From Chara braunii (lineage: Eukaryota; Streptophyta; Charophyceae; Charales; Characeae): DNA of 40,349 nucleotides. Location: positions 2,063 through 42,411 of the forward strand of contig BFEA01000535.1 of NCBI GenBank assembly GCA_003427395.1. Direction: 5' to 3'. Both the position numbers and the translations under genes were made by a program. This document shows, one piece after another, positions 20,146 through 29,736 of the stretch. The number at the start of each line of letters is the position of its first letter. The first letter of the stretch is position 1. The notes under the pieces were generated by a model. The model was not told where the DNA came from and made no database searches. It worked only from the letters and a program-made list of their open reading frames with translations.

Positions 20146-20570
20146 TGTCCACTCTGCCCTTCTTATACTCCTTATACTCCTTACACTCTTGCATCCTCAC
20201 CAAAAGAGGACCCCCTTCCCAGAGCCCCCTGGGGAGGCCGGCCTCGTTTCTCATTCTTAACTGCAGCACTTACAGCAAGAAACATGGAGAGGGGGGCTGG
20301 CAAGTAGCAGAGGATATCTGGCGCCGGCTGCAGGGTGAAGAGGCCCCCTTTTACTCCCTATACCTTGCTCAGTCAATCCCCTGATGCTCAGGGCAATCAA
20401 TGCTGGCAAGTGGTTCGGAATATTGCTTCTGAGTATCTCAAATTCAATGTGTTCCAAATGTATAAGGGGCGCTGGACCCGTTTTCCAGCAGGTGATGCTC
20501 CCCACCAATAGACTGGAGCTCCTCCCTAGGTGCTAGTGGTGTCTGCTCAGACCAGCACCACTAACACTGG
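18366..20570 (+). mobile_element. LINE copy B, 5'-truncated, same family as copy A, opposite strand
   Basis: The segment starts inside ORF2, after the RT domain. ALEHLARLA, HPLTWLEDRYW, WQIAHRCLP, ETIEHIFMQCP and QIRQQI match copy A at 1-1640 closely. Similarity begins near 18400, so most of the element is missing at its 5' end, the usual result of incomplete reverse transcription. After the ORF2 stop near 20145, a possible 3' UTR with a TTATACTCC repeat (20163-20185) runs to the assembly gap at 20571. No poly(A) tail is seen before the gap. Confidence 0.85.
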
Positions 20571-21400
20571 NNNNNNNNNNNNNNNNNNNNNNNNNNNNNN
20601 NNNNNNNNNNNNNNNNNNNNNNNNNNNNNNNNNNNNNNNNNNNNNNNNNNNNNNNNNNNNNNNNNNNNNNNNNNNNNNNNNNNNNNNNNNNNNNNNNNNN
20701 NNNNNNNNNNNNNNNNNNNNNNNNNNNNNNNNNNNNNNNNNNNNNNNNNNNNNNNNNNNNNNNNNNNNNNNNNNNNNNNNNNNNNNNNNNNNNNNNNNNN
20801 NNNNNNNNNNNNNNNNNNNNNNNNNNNNNNNNNNNNNNNNNNNNNNNNNNNNNNNNNNNNNNNNNNNNNNNNNNNNNNNNNNNNNNNNNNNNNNNNNNNN
20901 NNNNNNNNNNNNNNNNNNNNNNNNNNNNNNNNNNNNNNNNNNNNNNNNNNNNNNNNNNNNNNNNNNNNNNNNNNNNNNNNNNNNNNNNNNNNNNNNNNNN
21001 NNNNNNNNNNNNNNNNNNNNNNNNNNNNNNNNNNNNNNNNNNNNNNNNNNNNNNNNNNNNNNNNNNNNNNNNNNNNNNNNNNNNNNNNNNNNNNNNNNNN
21101 NNNNNNNNNNNNNNNNNNNNNNNNNNNNNNNNNNNNNNNNNNNNNNNNNNNNNNNNNNNNNNNNNNNNNNNNNNNNNNNNNNNNNNNNNNNNNNNNNNNN
21201 NNNNNNNNNNNNNNNNNNNNNNNNNNNNNNNNNNNNNNNNNNNNNNNNNNNNNNNNNNNNNNNNNNNNNNNNNNNNNNNNNNNNNNNNNNNNNNNNNNNN
21301 NNNNNNNNNNNNNNNNNNNNNNNNNNNNNNNNNNNNNNNNNNNNNNNNNNNNNNNNNNNNNNNNNNNNNNNNNNNNNNNNNNNNNNNNNNNNNNNNNNNN
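20571..21400. other. Assembly gap (830 N)
   Basis: A run of N separates LINE copy B from a GA microsatellite. TAGTGGTG and CACCACTA form a small inverted repeat within the last 40 bases before the gap. Confidence 1.
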
Positions 21401-21423
21401 AAACGTGATGTGTGTATACACGC

Positions 21424-21425
<2 letters not shown>

Positions 21426-21472
<47 letters not shown>
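21426..21472 (+). repeat. (GA)n microsatellite
   Basis: About 23 GA units stand 25 bases after the assembly gap and may have contributed to it. Confidence 0.98.
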
Positions 21473-21473
<1 letters not shown>

Positions 21474-21529
21474 ACAGAGCCCTTTCACATTACTTCAAAA
21501 GGTCTCTGCCAAAAATTGGCAAGGGTCCC

Positions 21530-21995
21530 ATAGGCAGGAGCCGGGTGTCATTGAAAGGGTCGTCACTGGACTTGTAGTAAGGAGGGAGTAGGCCAGCTAC
21601 ATACGGTGTAGCTTCGATTTCAGGTCCGTGTTTCAGCAGTTATGGGTTACTGACTTACTAACTCTGCATGTGATTTTGAGGGCTTCACTCCACTACTCAC
21701 CAAATGTGCACAACTAGAATGAATCTTCTCCTAGAAACTGGATCCATACAAAGCCATCCGTTTTTCTTTTCTGCAAGTGCTGATAAGTGGAGCGAGGCCC
21801 TTAGGGCCACTGCACGTAAGAAAAGGAAAAAAAAAAAAAACGAGACAACTACTGGAGTGTTTGTGGTAAGTTCGTAACCCATAACTCTTGGAACACCGAC
21901 CTGAATCTGAATCCGGGATATATTGCTGGCCTACTCGTGGCCTTACAGCAGTCCAATGCACATCCTTCGAAAGGCATGGAAGCCCTGCTATTTAC
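21530..21995. mobile_element. Fold-back element with ~130-bp inverted arms around a nested MITE-like core
   Basis: The left arm 21530-21660 and right arm 21867-21995 are reverse complements with substitutions and small indels. Both contain GAGTAGGCCAGC, TTCAGGT and GTTATGGGTTAC in mirrored order. The core holds MITE copy A (21680-21800) and an A14 run. No transposase frame is present. Long-arm, non-coding structures of this kind are typical of Foldback or MULE-like non-autonomous DNA elements. Arms may extend outward weakly to about 21475 and 22070. No target-site duplication was identified. Confidence 0.75.
21680..21800 (+). mobile_element. MITE-like element, copy A
   Basis: The ends GGGCTTCACTCCACTACTC and (reverse complement) GGGCCTCGCTCCACTTATC form terminal inverted repeats of about 19 bp around an AT-rich interior of 121 bp in total. 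The whole length aligns with copies B and C at 39.7-40.0 kb, sharing AAATGTGC, TAGAA, ATACA, GCCAT and GAGGCCC in order. It is non-coding. Confidence 0.75.
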
Positions 21996-22153
21996 TTGCA
22001 GGGTACTCTTTGGAAAGGAGAAGATAACCAATTAGTACAACGAGGTCCCAAAATATTCCCTTTCTGTGCACTTACCCTTTTTTAAAAGGGAGGGACACTT
22101 ATGGGTATGACGACATACCCTTTCTAATTTTTTTTTTTATTATTACTTCTAAA

Positions 22154-22236
22154 TGCGCCGCATCACATGCGCGTGCACGTTTGCGCATGTGTGATGCGGC
22201 GCACGTGTGCAACTTGCGCGCACGTGATGCGCCGCA
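22154..22236. repeat. GC-rich multi-arm inverted repeat with CACGTG boxes
   Basis: TGCGCCGCATCAC at 22154 pairs with GTGATGCGGCGCA ending at 22203, allowing a 2-nt indel. A third related arm, CACGTGATGCGCCGCA (22221-22236), can pair with the middle arm instead. The block is strongly GC-rich in an AT-rich setting and holds two CACGTG-like G-box cores. The function is unknown. Confidence 0.85.
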
Positions 22237-22299
22237 ACTATGTCAGGGGTATACTAGTCTTAATACTCATGTAAAATACCCAGATACACTGAGTGACCT

Positions 22300-23266
22300 A
22301 AGCAAAGACAATTGAATGAAGTCTGATAAATGATCTACTTAAATAGGTAGTCGAACTCAAGCTTCTGTGGGTAATCCAGGTCCACAAGATGAGAGAAATC
22401 AAAGTCTTGAGTTACGTTTTTTGCAATCGACCGTAACTGTAATTTCTCAGGTGAGAGTTTTTCTATCAACTGGTGATATTGTTTAACAACACCGTGGATA
22501 CAAGTAACAACGTCATCATTAATTCTGACCCTCCAAGAGTGTAATCCTTATCATAAACTATTGGATTTATGCATATACCTGTTATGTATGTACCTTGAGT
22601 TTTTCTAATACTAGTTATTTCTCTAGTAAATAAAGTTTTAAACTTTAATTTTATATTGGACTGAAACTAACATCTTGCAAACTCAAAAGGGAAAATTCAA
22701 AATTGCCAATGAGCCAGGAAAAAAGAGTAAACTTGAAGCAATTGAGTCCGGGCAAATCCAGATGGGGTCTATGTACAGGGAATTGACTCAATTGAGTCAA
22801 TCATAGTCTAGGCAGTAAACGATCGATGATGAATGCATTGAGTGTCATTCTAAAGAGGCTTGAAGTCCATGAAACTCACCTTGACATAGCTGCTGAGCAG
22901 CTTGAGGGAATGAAGACAGAGTTTTAGAATTAACCGAAGGTGCAAAGCCAAACAGAGTTGTTAGAACTGTTGTAAAACTCTTCGAGGAATCAAACAAAGA
23001 AATTGAGAGGCTGAGATAGGAGATGTCTCACACCGGTCAATCAAGAAGAAGTTCGTGTGATAAATCTTGGAACGGCATCCTAAAGAAGTTTCCTACCGTA
23101 CAACTAATAATCTAAAGGGTAAGAGGGAAGCCAAGAAGATGAAAAAAGAAACAAGATCAGTCACCATCAGTTGATGAACTTGATGGTCTATGATGGTCAA
23201 AACATTGACATGGTGTCCTCCCCCATTGAAAGCACTGGGGATCTTAATTTCTCTCTTGTACACATA
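22300..23266. other. AT-rich non-coding stretch
   Basis: No coding frame of note was found. It contains a perfect 20-bp palindrome, ATTGACTCAATTGAGTCAAT (22782-22801), which includes TGACTCA, the core bound by bZIP factors. The rest looks like neutral intergenic sequence. Confidence 0.6.
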
Positions 23267-23402
23267 TTGCGAGGACTGAGCCCTCACAGGGCCCCGACAG
23301 ACATGCAAGAGTTCTAGGCTGCGGGGCCCCAGCGGGGCCCCAGCAAGCATTGTGGCCACCCTAAGTGAAGGCGGGTCTGAATATCGACCAGAGGCCTGTG
23401 TT
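23267..23402 (+). mobile_element. Fragment of the G2/G3 gypsy LTR (5' part)
   Basis: TTGCGAGGACTG, CCCGACAGACATGCAAG, GTTCTAGG, CCCTAAGTGAAG and GAGGCCTGT occur in the same order as at 34917-35030 in the 3' LTR of G3. The similarity stops after about 136 bases, so this is a partial LTR in the same orientation as G3. It shows that the family has inserted here more than twice. Confidence 0.85.
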
Positions 23403-24049
23403 ACATGCTGAGCCTGCCCCATTTTGGGGGCCTGACACTTGCTGGGGGCCCCCAGGCCGCACACCCCTCAGACGCGCGCCCTAGAGGCCCACGACCGGCC
23501 TTAGGGCCGCAGGTTTCGGTTTGAGGCAGCATTCATTCATTTATTTATTTATTTAGTTATTTGTTGTCCTCTTTTTGTCTGTTCAGGGGTCGTTTTGGAC
23601 TTGCAGTTCGTCCGAACAGACAAAGGCCACGTTTTTGGCCAGGTACGGACATAGGCAGGCCCTGTTGGGCAAGGTCCGTTTGCGTCCAGTACCGGACATA
23701 GGTCTGGACGTCCGGTCGGGACCCAGACCCAGTAGGCCACGTTTTGGAGTCCAGAGGCACATGGAGGCACACCCGCGAGGCCCATCGCAACTTATGGCTG
23801 GGCCCCGCCTGGGCAGACACACAGTTCGAGTAGCTCACTTCTTGGCGACACAACAGCGCTACAGCGCTACGCTGGAGGTAGAGGTAGAGGTGTAGGTAGG
23901 GAGTGAGGCGGAGGCCATACCTGCAGCGGCGGAGATCCTACCTGGGCACCATAGCTGGTCTTCGTGCCAGCGCACCTGCAGCACAGAGCATACAAGCAGC
24001 GACAGTTAGTACATGGCGGCGGTTACCTGCAGGTGAGATAGCGAGGAGG
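23403..24049. other. GC-rich non-coding stretch
   Basis: It holds a perfect palindrome TGGGGGCCCCCA (23443-23454), and GCCCC-ATTTT-GGGGGC just before it. 23640-23720 contains two copies of a short motif, TACGGACATAGG and ACCGGACATAGG, about 50 bases apart. No gene was recognised. Confidence 0.55.
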
Positions 24050-24122
24050 ACGACATCTTCTTCTTCTTCTTCTCTCTCCCTCCATCTCTTCTCCTTCCTC
24101 CTCCTCCTTCTTCTTCTTCTTC

Positions 24123-24187
<65 letters not shown>
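24050..24187 (+). repeat. (CTT)n pyrimidine tract followed by (AG)31
   Basis: 24050-24125 is nearly all C and T. At 24126 the strand composition flips to 31 AG units ending at 24187. The abrupt pyrimidine-to-purine switch produces a local strand asymmetry reversal. Confidence 0.97.
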
Positions 24188-24189
<2 letters not shown>

Positions 24190-24631
24190 TACAGGCAGAG
24201 GTTACATCAGGCATAAGGCCCAGGATCTGATGCGACATTTTTACGGCAGACATTGATTGGACATTCGGCAGGGAGACTATTTTTGGATTCGCTATCGCGA
24301 TCTTGGTCTTCTTCCTCACCTCCATCTTCGTCTCGCCTCTCCCCCATCTCTTCATCCGTGGTATCTCCCCCATGTGCGTGTGCAAGGAAGGACCTTTCTT
24401 CCATCTGTGTGGTCCCTCCTCCCTCTCTCACATGTGTGGTGTATGATGGGATGTAGCGTCAGTCTCTGATAGGTCAGGTCATATCTTCGAGTTTTCCGCT
24501 GCGCTACATTGTGCTATTTTCATATGTATCTGGATGTACATTGCTCAACTGAGCATGTATCAGTTGGTCTTGGAGCCGCGCGCTAGTGAATCAGGACGAA
24601 TCTGACCTGACGCGCGAAGTAAGGAATCAAT

Positions 24632-24632
<1 letters not shown>

Positions 24633-24676
<44 letters not shown>
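24633..24676 (+). repeat. (GATT)11 microsatellite flanked by palindromes
   Basis: Eleven exact GATT units. The left border lies in the palindrome AATCAATCGATTGATT (24625-24640), and the right border enters TTAGGTTAACCTAA (24675-24688), also a perfect palindrome. Confidence 0.97.
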
Positions 24677-24689
24677 AGGTTAACCTAAT

Positions 24690-25184
24690 TAGTTCCCATT
24701 CACGATTCATTACCTAACTGCCAATTCCAGTCTTTTTTCCCTTTTTTTTGGAATTCTTCCTTTTGCAAGGAATATGAGCGAGAGCGATATACAGAAAACC
24801 AAGTTGCAAAATCACGCAGGAGTCCAGATAGTCATGTAACAAGAAGAGAGCTCAAATGCACCAAGATTCCATCCAAATAAGAGCAATACAATGAACTCGT
24901 GAGCCAATGTTCAAGCCCTCAGGCCACACCAGCGCAGTATTCAATGTCGCTCCTCTTGTCTGGCGCCCAGCGCCCAGCCTACTCTACTCGTCCTACCTAG
25001 CCTACCTACATTCATGCAACAGGCTCACTTCGACTTTGAAGACCGATGCACATGACGTCAACACCAATCCCGACCTCCCACCTACACCAGGTACGTACTC
25101 CCGACTCCCCTCATCACCCTTGTCCACCCACACGTGCACCTCCTTCTTGAAGACAACCGTCGCCCTTCACCTGCCCTTGCACCC
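24690..25184. other. Non-coding flank of the G2 3' LTR
   Basis: A 94-codon ATG frame at 24907-25191 has no recognisable feature and runs into the LTR. It is C-rich (CACC, CCTACC) and looks like a chance frame. Confidence 0.5.
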
Positions 25185-25872
25185 TGCATAGCGCCCCGCT
25201 GCCCTGCAGCGCCCCTCACCACTCAGCGCCCGCGCGCACCCCAGCCAGCGCTAGCGCAATGCAGACACTTGCGCTGAATCGCAGCAGCGTGTCCGCATTG
25301 CCTGCCTAGGCCAGAATGCCTTGGCCTGGCTGGCCTCCTCCCTATATGGGAGAGGTTGCTGCTGCTGAACTGTCTGGGCCTGGCCGTGGAAGTTTCCAGT
25401 AGCTTCCGGTCAGGCCCCAGTGTCTGCGCCCAGGCCCATATCCACAGTTGAGGGCCTCGACCCTTTGCAGTTGGGCACACCCAGGATTATCCAGGTTCCG
25501 AATGTCTGCTGCGTTTGCATTGGCCCGTGGCTGGATGTGACGACAATGCTGCCTTCTCATTGGCCCGTGGCCACTTCGTGATGTCTCGGCCTCACGCTAT
25601 GTGTGCCCAGGGCACAACTACCTGCGTCCTGGGCTTAACTGCCTGACGCAGCTGCTTCTTCTGGAAGAGCCCAGGGTGAGGCCCAGGTTGCACTTCAACC
25701 AACCGGCGTGCAGCAACTGTTTGAGACCCATATTGGAAAATGCTAAGATGAGGGCCTCTCGGGGATATTCAGGCCCGCCTTCAGTTAGGGCGGGCACGAG
25801 GCTTGCTGGGGACCACAGTCTAGAACATATGCATGCTGCAGAGCCCCCTAAGGGCACATTCCTCACATTCCA
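25185..25872 (-). repeat. 3' LTR of gypsy G2 (~688 bp)
   Basis: In element sense it begins TGGAATGTGAGG right after a polypurine tract AAGGGGGA and ends near GGCGCTATGCA, giving the standard TG...CA ends. It aligns along its length with the G3 LTR at 34912-35590, for example GGGCCTGAATATCC, TGTGCCCTGGGCACA and CTGGGCGCAGACA. A CCATATAGGG in the middle may be the promoter. The matching 5' LTR is missing. Confidence 0.85.
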
Positions 25873-25887
25873 TCCCCCTTAGCTTCG

Positions 25888-27150
25888 AAAGTCCGCTGAG
25901 ATGCTTCTTATGCAGGAGCCTTCCCCTTCAACCTTCTCTCATAGTCTGCCACAATCTGAGGTGCTGTTTCAATTAGTTCTTCTCTGGTGAACCATCGGTA
26001 TTCTTTTGGGCCTGGGATTCGAATCACATACGAGGGACCATCCTCGTCACTAGGCTAAGACTTCCGAAGGACCGAAGTATTGAGGCATTAGATTCCTTGA
26101 GATGCTGAATTCCTGTCCTAGCTCACTAGACTTAACCCAGACACGTTCCGTTACCTGAAATGTGGGTTGTCCTGGATGTTTGTTCTCAGAAGCTATAATT
26201 GTTTATCGAGATTTCTTGATGTGTTCGACAGCTTGCTGCAGCAACTTGTCATACTGGACACCAAATTATATGGTTCCAGGAGTTGCAGCAGGTTGGTTTT
26301 CAGGCAGGAGGAAGTCAAATGCAGCTGATTCAGACTGACACCGGTGGTGCTGTGCACAACACTGTTGTACAGGCTAGCGATGAGAGGTAACTTCTCATCC
26401 TAGTCATCTTGGTTGGGCTTAATATAATGCCTCGACAGATGCTGCACCAGTCAGTTCATCTCTTCAGCTTGCCCGTTGGCTTCAGGATGATTCCCAAAAG
26501 TCATCTGGAGTTGACTGCCCATCTGTTATGCAGCCTCCTTCCACATTTCATTGGTGAAACGAACATCTCTGTCACTAACGATCGCCTTTGGCAGTCCAAA
26601 GTCACGCACCTGGTTATCCATAAATAACTTGATGACGTGCTCAGTCCTTATAGTCTCCGGCATGGCAATCAGTCTAGCGTACTTAGTAAGCCTATCAACT
26701 ATGGCAAAGATATGCCTCTTGCCACTCCTGCCGGTCACGAGGGTATCCATGAAATCCATGGAAACACTTTGTCCCAGACCAGTTAGAATGGGCAAGGGCT
26801 TAAGTAACCCAAGCGGAGCTTGAGTTCGCGGCTTGTCCCGCTGGCAGACTTGACAAGTCTAATAGTACTGTTTGGCTTCGTCTAGCATACCAGGCCACCA
26901 AAATCGTTGTACCAGATTTGCACTAGTCTTTTTATAGCCAAAATCTCCCGTTGCGTCATGACACTCACCTAAAACAAACTACGCAAAATCTCACTAGATG
27001 GAACAAATAATCTTTTAAACGCCGCCTTTTCAAGAAAGTGTAACCCATCCACCATCACAAACTCATCAGATGTGGCCTTGTCTTGGGCCTGAAGTTTGCG
27101 TACGATGTCCATCGTGACAGAGTCTTCCTTGTAGGCTTCCACCATCGACC
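25888..27150 (-). pseudogene. G2 integrase, lacking part of the C-terminal domain
   Basis: The zinc-binding N-terminus reads CHDATGDFGYKKT and TCQVCQRDKP; the second His of HHCC is Asp (codon 26945-26943). The core has SMDFMD, AIVSDRDVRFT and, after a stop near 26526, GQAEEMN, so D-D-E is complete. The C-terminus reads DEDGPSYVIRIPG and then joins directly to PKEYRWFTREELIETAPQ. G3 has about 75 extra residues between these points, including the segment HVDVDDILEHRD. A clean deletion near 26010 thus removed most of the chromodomain-like part. Confidence 0.88.
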
Positions 27151-27153
27151 GAG

Positions 27154-27780
27154 TTACACATCGTCAGATAAGTCAAACTCAGTTATTAGCGCACCTAGGT
27201 AGTCTGCCCTTCGTGGCAATGCATCAGCAACCTTGTTGTACTCTCCCTTCACATAATCTAGCATGAAGTCATATTGGTCTATGACCTCAATCCAACGATT
27301 GAGTGCATCGGAGAGGACATGTTGTGTTTTGATCCACTTGAGTGTCTGATGGTCAGTTCTCAAATAGAAGAACCTTCCCAACAGAAAGTGTCTTCAGTGG
27401 ACTAGTGCCTTGTAGAGGACGTAGAGTTCCCTCTCGTAGGTGGACTTCGCCAACCTCTTCGATGGCATTTTCTTATTCATGTACTTGACCAGCCTCAACT
27501 TCTCCCCTTCCTGTTGAGCCAGCATTGCGCCAATGTCATATTGGCTTGCGTAAGTGGTCACAATGAATGGTTTCTCAGGATCGGGTACCATGAGAACCTC
27601 ATGGTGCGTGAGAGCATGCTTCAATCGCTTTGAAAGCAGCTTCACGCTCGTCGGTTCATTCCCATGGTGTGTCAAAGTGAGTCAGATTAGTCAAAGGGTT
27701 GGCCACCGGGCTATAGTTCTTTACAAAATTGCAGTGGTAGTCGGTCATCCCTAAGAAAGATTTGACCTCGGTCACAAACT
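27154..27780 (-). pseudogene. G2 RNase H domain
   Basis: Readable parts: FIVTTYASQYDIGAMLAQQE, STYERELYVLYKALVH, FFYLRTDHQTLKWIKTQHVL and KVADALPRRADYL. The first catalytic Asp (TDAS in G3) is Tyr here (TAC), so the enzyme would be dead even with a full frame. ADALPRR replaces the usual ADALSRR. Frames change near 27680 and at the stop at 27394. The order and spacing match G3, and no internal deletion like that of G1 is present. Confidence 0.88.
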
Positions 27781-27794
27781 GAGGTCGTGGCCAG

Positions 27795-28134
27795 TCACAA
27801 ATGCTTAGCCACCTTGGCATCTTCGGGCCTTATCCCATCCACAAATATATCATGACCCAAGTACAAGACTTTAGTGCGACAAAACTCACATTTCTCTAAG
27901 TTAGTCTTATACTTGTGTTGTCGAAGGAGTGAAAGTACAGTCTCTAGATGTTGAGCATGCTCCTCAACAGTTCTACTAAAGATAAGTATGTCGTCGAGGT
28001 ACACAACGATGAACCTATCTAAGTAGTCATGGAATATCCTGTTCATGGCGTGCTAGAATGTACCCAGCGCATTGCAAAGGCCAAAGGGCATCGCCACAAA
28101 TTCGTGCAAACCGTACTTGGTCTGAAATGCAGTT
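27795..28134 (-). pseudogene. G2 reverse transcriptase, C-terminal part
   Basis: After the small deletion the RT continues: [31 protein letters not shown], a TAG where G3 has a coding codon, HAMNRIFHDYL, and the catalytic box FIVVYLDDILIFSRTVEEHA (about 28010-27960). Then KCEFCRTKVLYLGHDI and GIRPEDAKVAKHL, where the frame ends. Both RT aspartates of the YLDD box are present. NAPG reads NALG. Confidence 0.88.
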
Positions 28135-29238
28135 TTATGCTCGTCCTCTGGTCTGATGGTAGTCGGATTTTAAGTCTATCTTAGTAAAATACTTACATCC
28201 CTGCACCCTATCCAAAAGGTTGTCGATGTGCGGTAGAGGCTCTGCATTCTTCACAGTGATGGCATTGAGGCCTCTATAATCAATGCACATCCTCAATGCT
28301 CCCCCCTTCTTCGGGACAAATAGGACTGGTGAGCCGAAGGGGGAGGTGCTAGGTCGTATCCAACCCTTCTCTGTGAGCTCTTTCAGTTGTCGCCTAAGTT
28401 CTTCTAACTTGGCCGGTGCCATCCTATAGATCCTTCCTTTGAGTATCTTGCTCCCTGGTACTATCTCTATGGCATGGACAACCTCCCATTCTACAACTCC
28501 TGAAGGCTCCTCAGACAGACCAGGGTACCTTGCGACGACATTTTCTATCTCTAGGGGTGTTTTCACGACCTCCCCTTTCTCAAAGACAAAAACTAAGTAC
28601 ATACCCTCCTCTTGGTTTTGTTTATAATAATTATAAAAGGTTGATGCACACATACAACCGTAAGTGTTTATCAGATTGCTAACCTTATATTTTGCGAGTC
28701 TGACTGTCCTCCCTTCCGGTAGTACATGCTTAAGTACCTTTCGGTCCCAGACTAACTGGGGCTTTGCAACCTCGAGGTAGTACATACATAACAACATATC
28801 ACAAGGCAAATCGTTGCTAACTAAGAACGAAATCTTATGATTAAGTTCCCCACCTCCGTAATAGAAGGTGCATACTACATCCTTGACGTAGTCATTAACA
28901 TACATGCGCTCTTTGTTGGCTAGGGTAGAGGCTACAGATCTACCCAAGCGCTGCACTCGGTCCCCTAGGCGCAGTCTCTCAACGCAGTCGCGACTTATGA
29001 AGTTTCGCGTGGAGCCGATGTCTACGAAGGCACCATACTTGCGGCCACCTACACCGACTTCCGCAACGAAGTGCTCTGCTCTAAGACCTCTACTTAGTGT
29101 CACCCAAGACTCGGGAGGGTCCCTTGCCGACCACTCACTTTGTAAATCTTCCAAGGCTTCAGACACATGCAACGAACGAAGTATCGTTGGGTCAGGATGC
29201 GTTTGCGGGGTGACTAAAGAGTCAATAGCTTCGGCCAA
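28135..29238 (-). pseudogene. G2 protease and N-terminal reverse transcriptase
   Basis: An open frame of 367 codons. The protease motif AFVDIGSTRNFISRD has Asp-Ile-Gly, shared with G3, so it is a family trait and not damage in one copy. NDLPCDMLLCMYYLEVAKP follows. The linker [20 protein letters not shown] leads into the [42 protein letters not shown] and [13 protein letters not shown], with the first catalytic Asp. The frame ends at TRGRA because a few bases are missing after YHQ compared with G3, which reads HIAIRP there. This is the longest intact coding block of any gypsy copy in the window. Confidence 0.9.
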
Positions 29239-29402
29239 CTATTGAAGTGGGGAGTGTACATCACGCACTTCATCTGGAGTAGACTTGCCTAGAAGAATTC
29301 GAAGCACTTACTCGAGGAATTGGTCCTCGGGTACCAACATCCATAACACGAAGATCAGAATCACCATCAAGAAAAAAAAGATATCATGATGTAGGATAGG
29401 GG

Positions 29403-29736
29403 TCAGTGCAGAACGCCTGCCCTCAGAACCACACGTGACAGTTTCCCGTCATGCAGCTCGCCCCCCAAAACCTTAGCCTTGTTTGTGGGCTCGGGAAGGG
29501 AAGCTGACAAACAGCAACTACAACTTCTACTACCCCGATGTGTTTCCCAAACTGGAACACATAGTAGCTCCACTATGGGAAGAATTCCCAAAACCACCTT
29601 TGGGAGGTATCTTCTGCGATACCTTCGCGTTCTTGCATCTAAACTGCTGATGGCCGCACACACCACATTTGATGCAAGCTCCTCGCAAATAGCGCTTTCG
29701 CCACACGTCTTGTTCAAGACCCGCCCTCACCCAAGC
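29403..29736 (-). pseudogene. G2 gag C-terminus with intact CCHC knuckle
   Basis: The frame reads AWVRAGLEQDVWRKRYLR then CIKCGVCGHQQFRC (29676-29635), a perfect C-X2-C-X4-H-X4-C zinc knuckle, and NAKVSQKIPPKGGFG. The equivalent G3 segment at 31030-31180 is nearly identical. The knuckle binds element RNA. All of gag upstream of it, including the capsid, is absent because the element is cut at 29736/29737. Confidence 0.9.

Larger units (their letters stand above)
25873..29736 (-). mobile_element. Ty3/gypsy retrotransposon G2, 5'-truncated
   Basis: Minus-strand order: gag zinc knuckle, protease, RT, RNase H, integrase, polypurine tract, 3' LTR. It begins inside gag, at AWVRAGLEQDVW. All sequence 5' of that point is lost, and the break abuts the gag of G3, which runs the opposite way. 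Sequence similarity with G3 is high throughout, so they belong to one family. Frames are broken at several points. Confidence 0.92.

Noticed and set aside
20530-21488. Frames across the N run
   Set aside because: They exist only because N cannot form a stop.
24050-24187. CRISPR-like array
   Set aside because: Simple CTT and AG microsatellites without spacers. No repeat-spacer structure occurs anywhere in the window.
24907-25191. 94-codon plus-strand ATG frame
   Set aside because: No domain, C-rich, and runs into an LTR. Not supported as a gene.
26526-26823. Plus-strand 90-codon frame
   Set aside because: Shadow of the G2 integrase core on the opposite strand.
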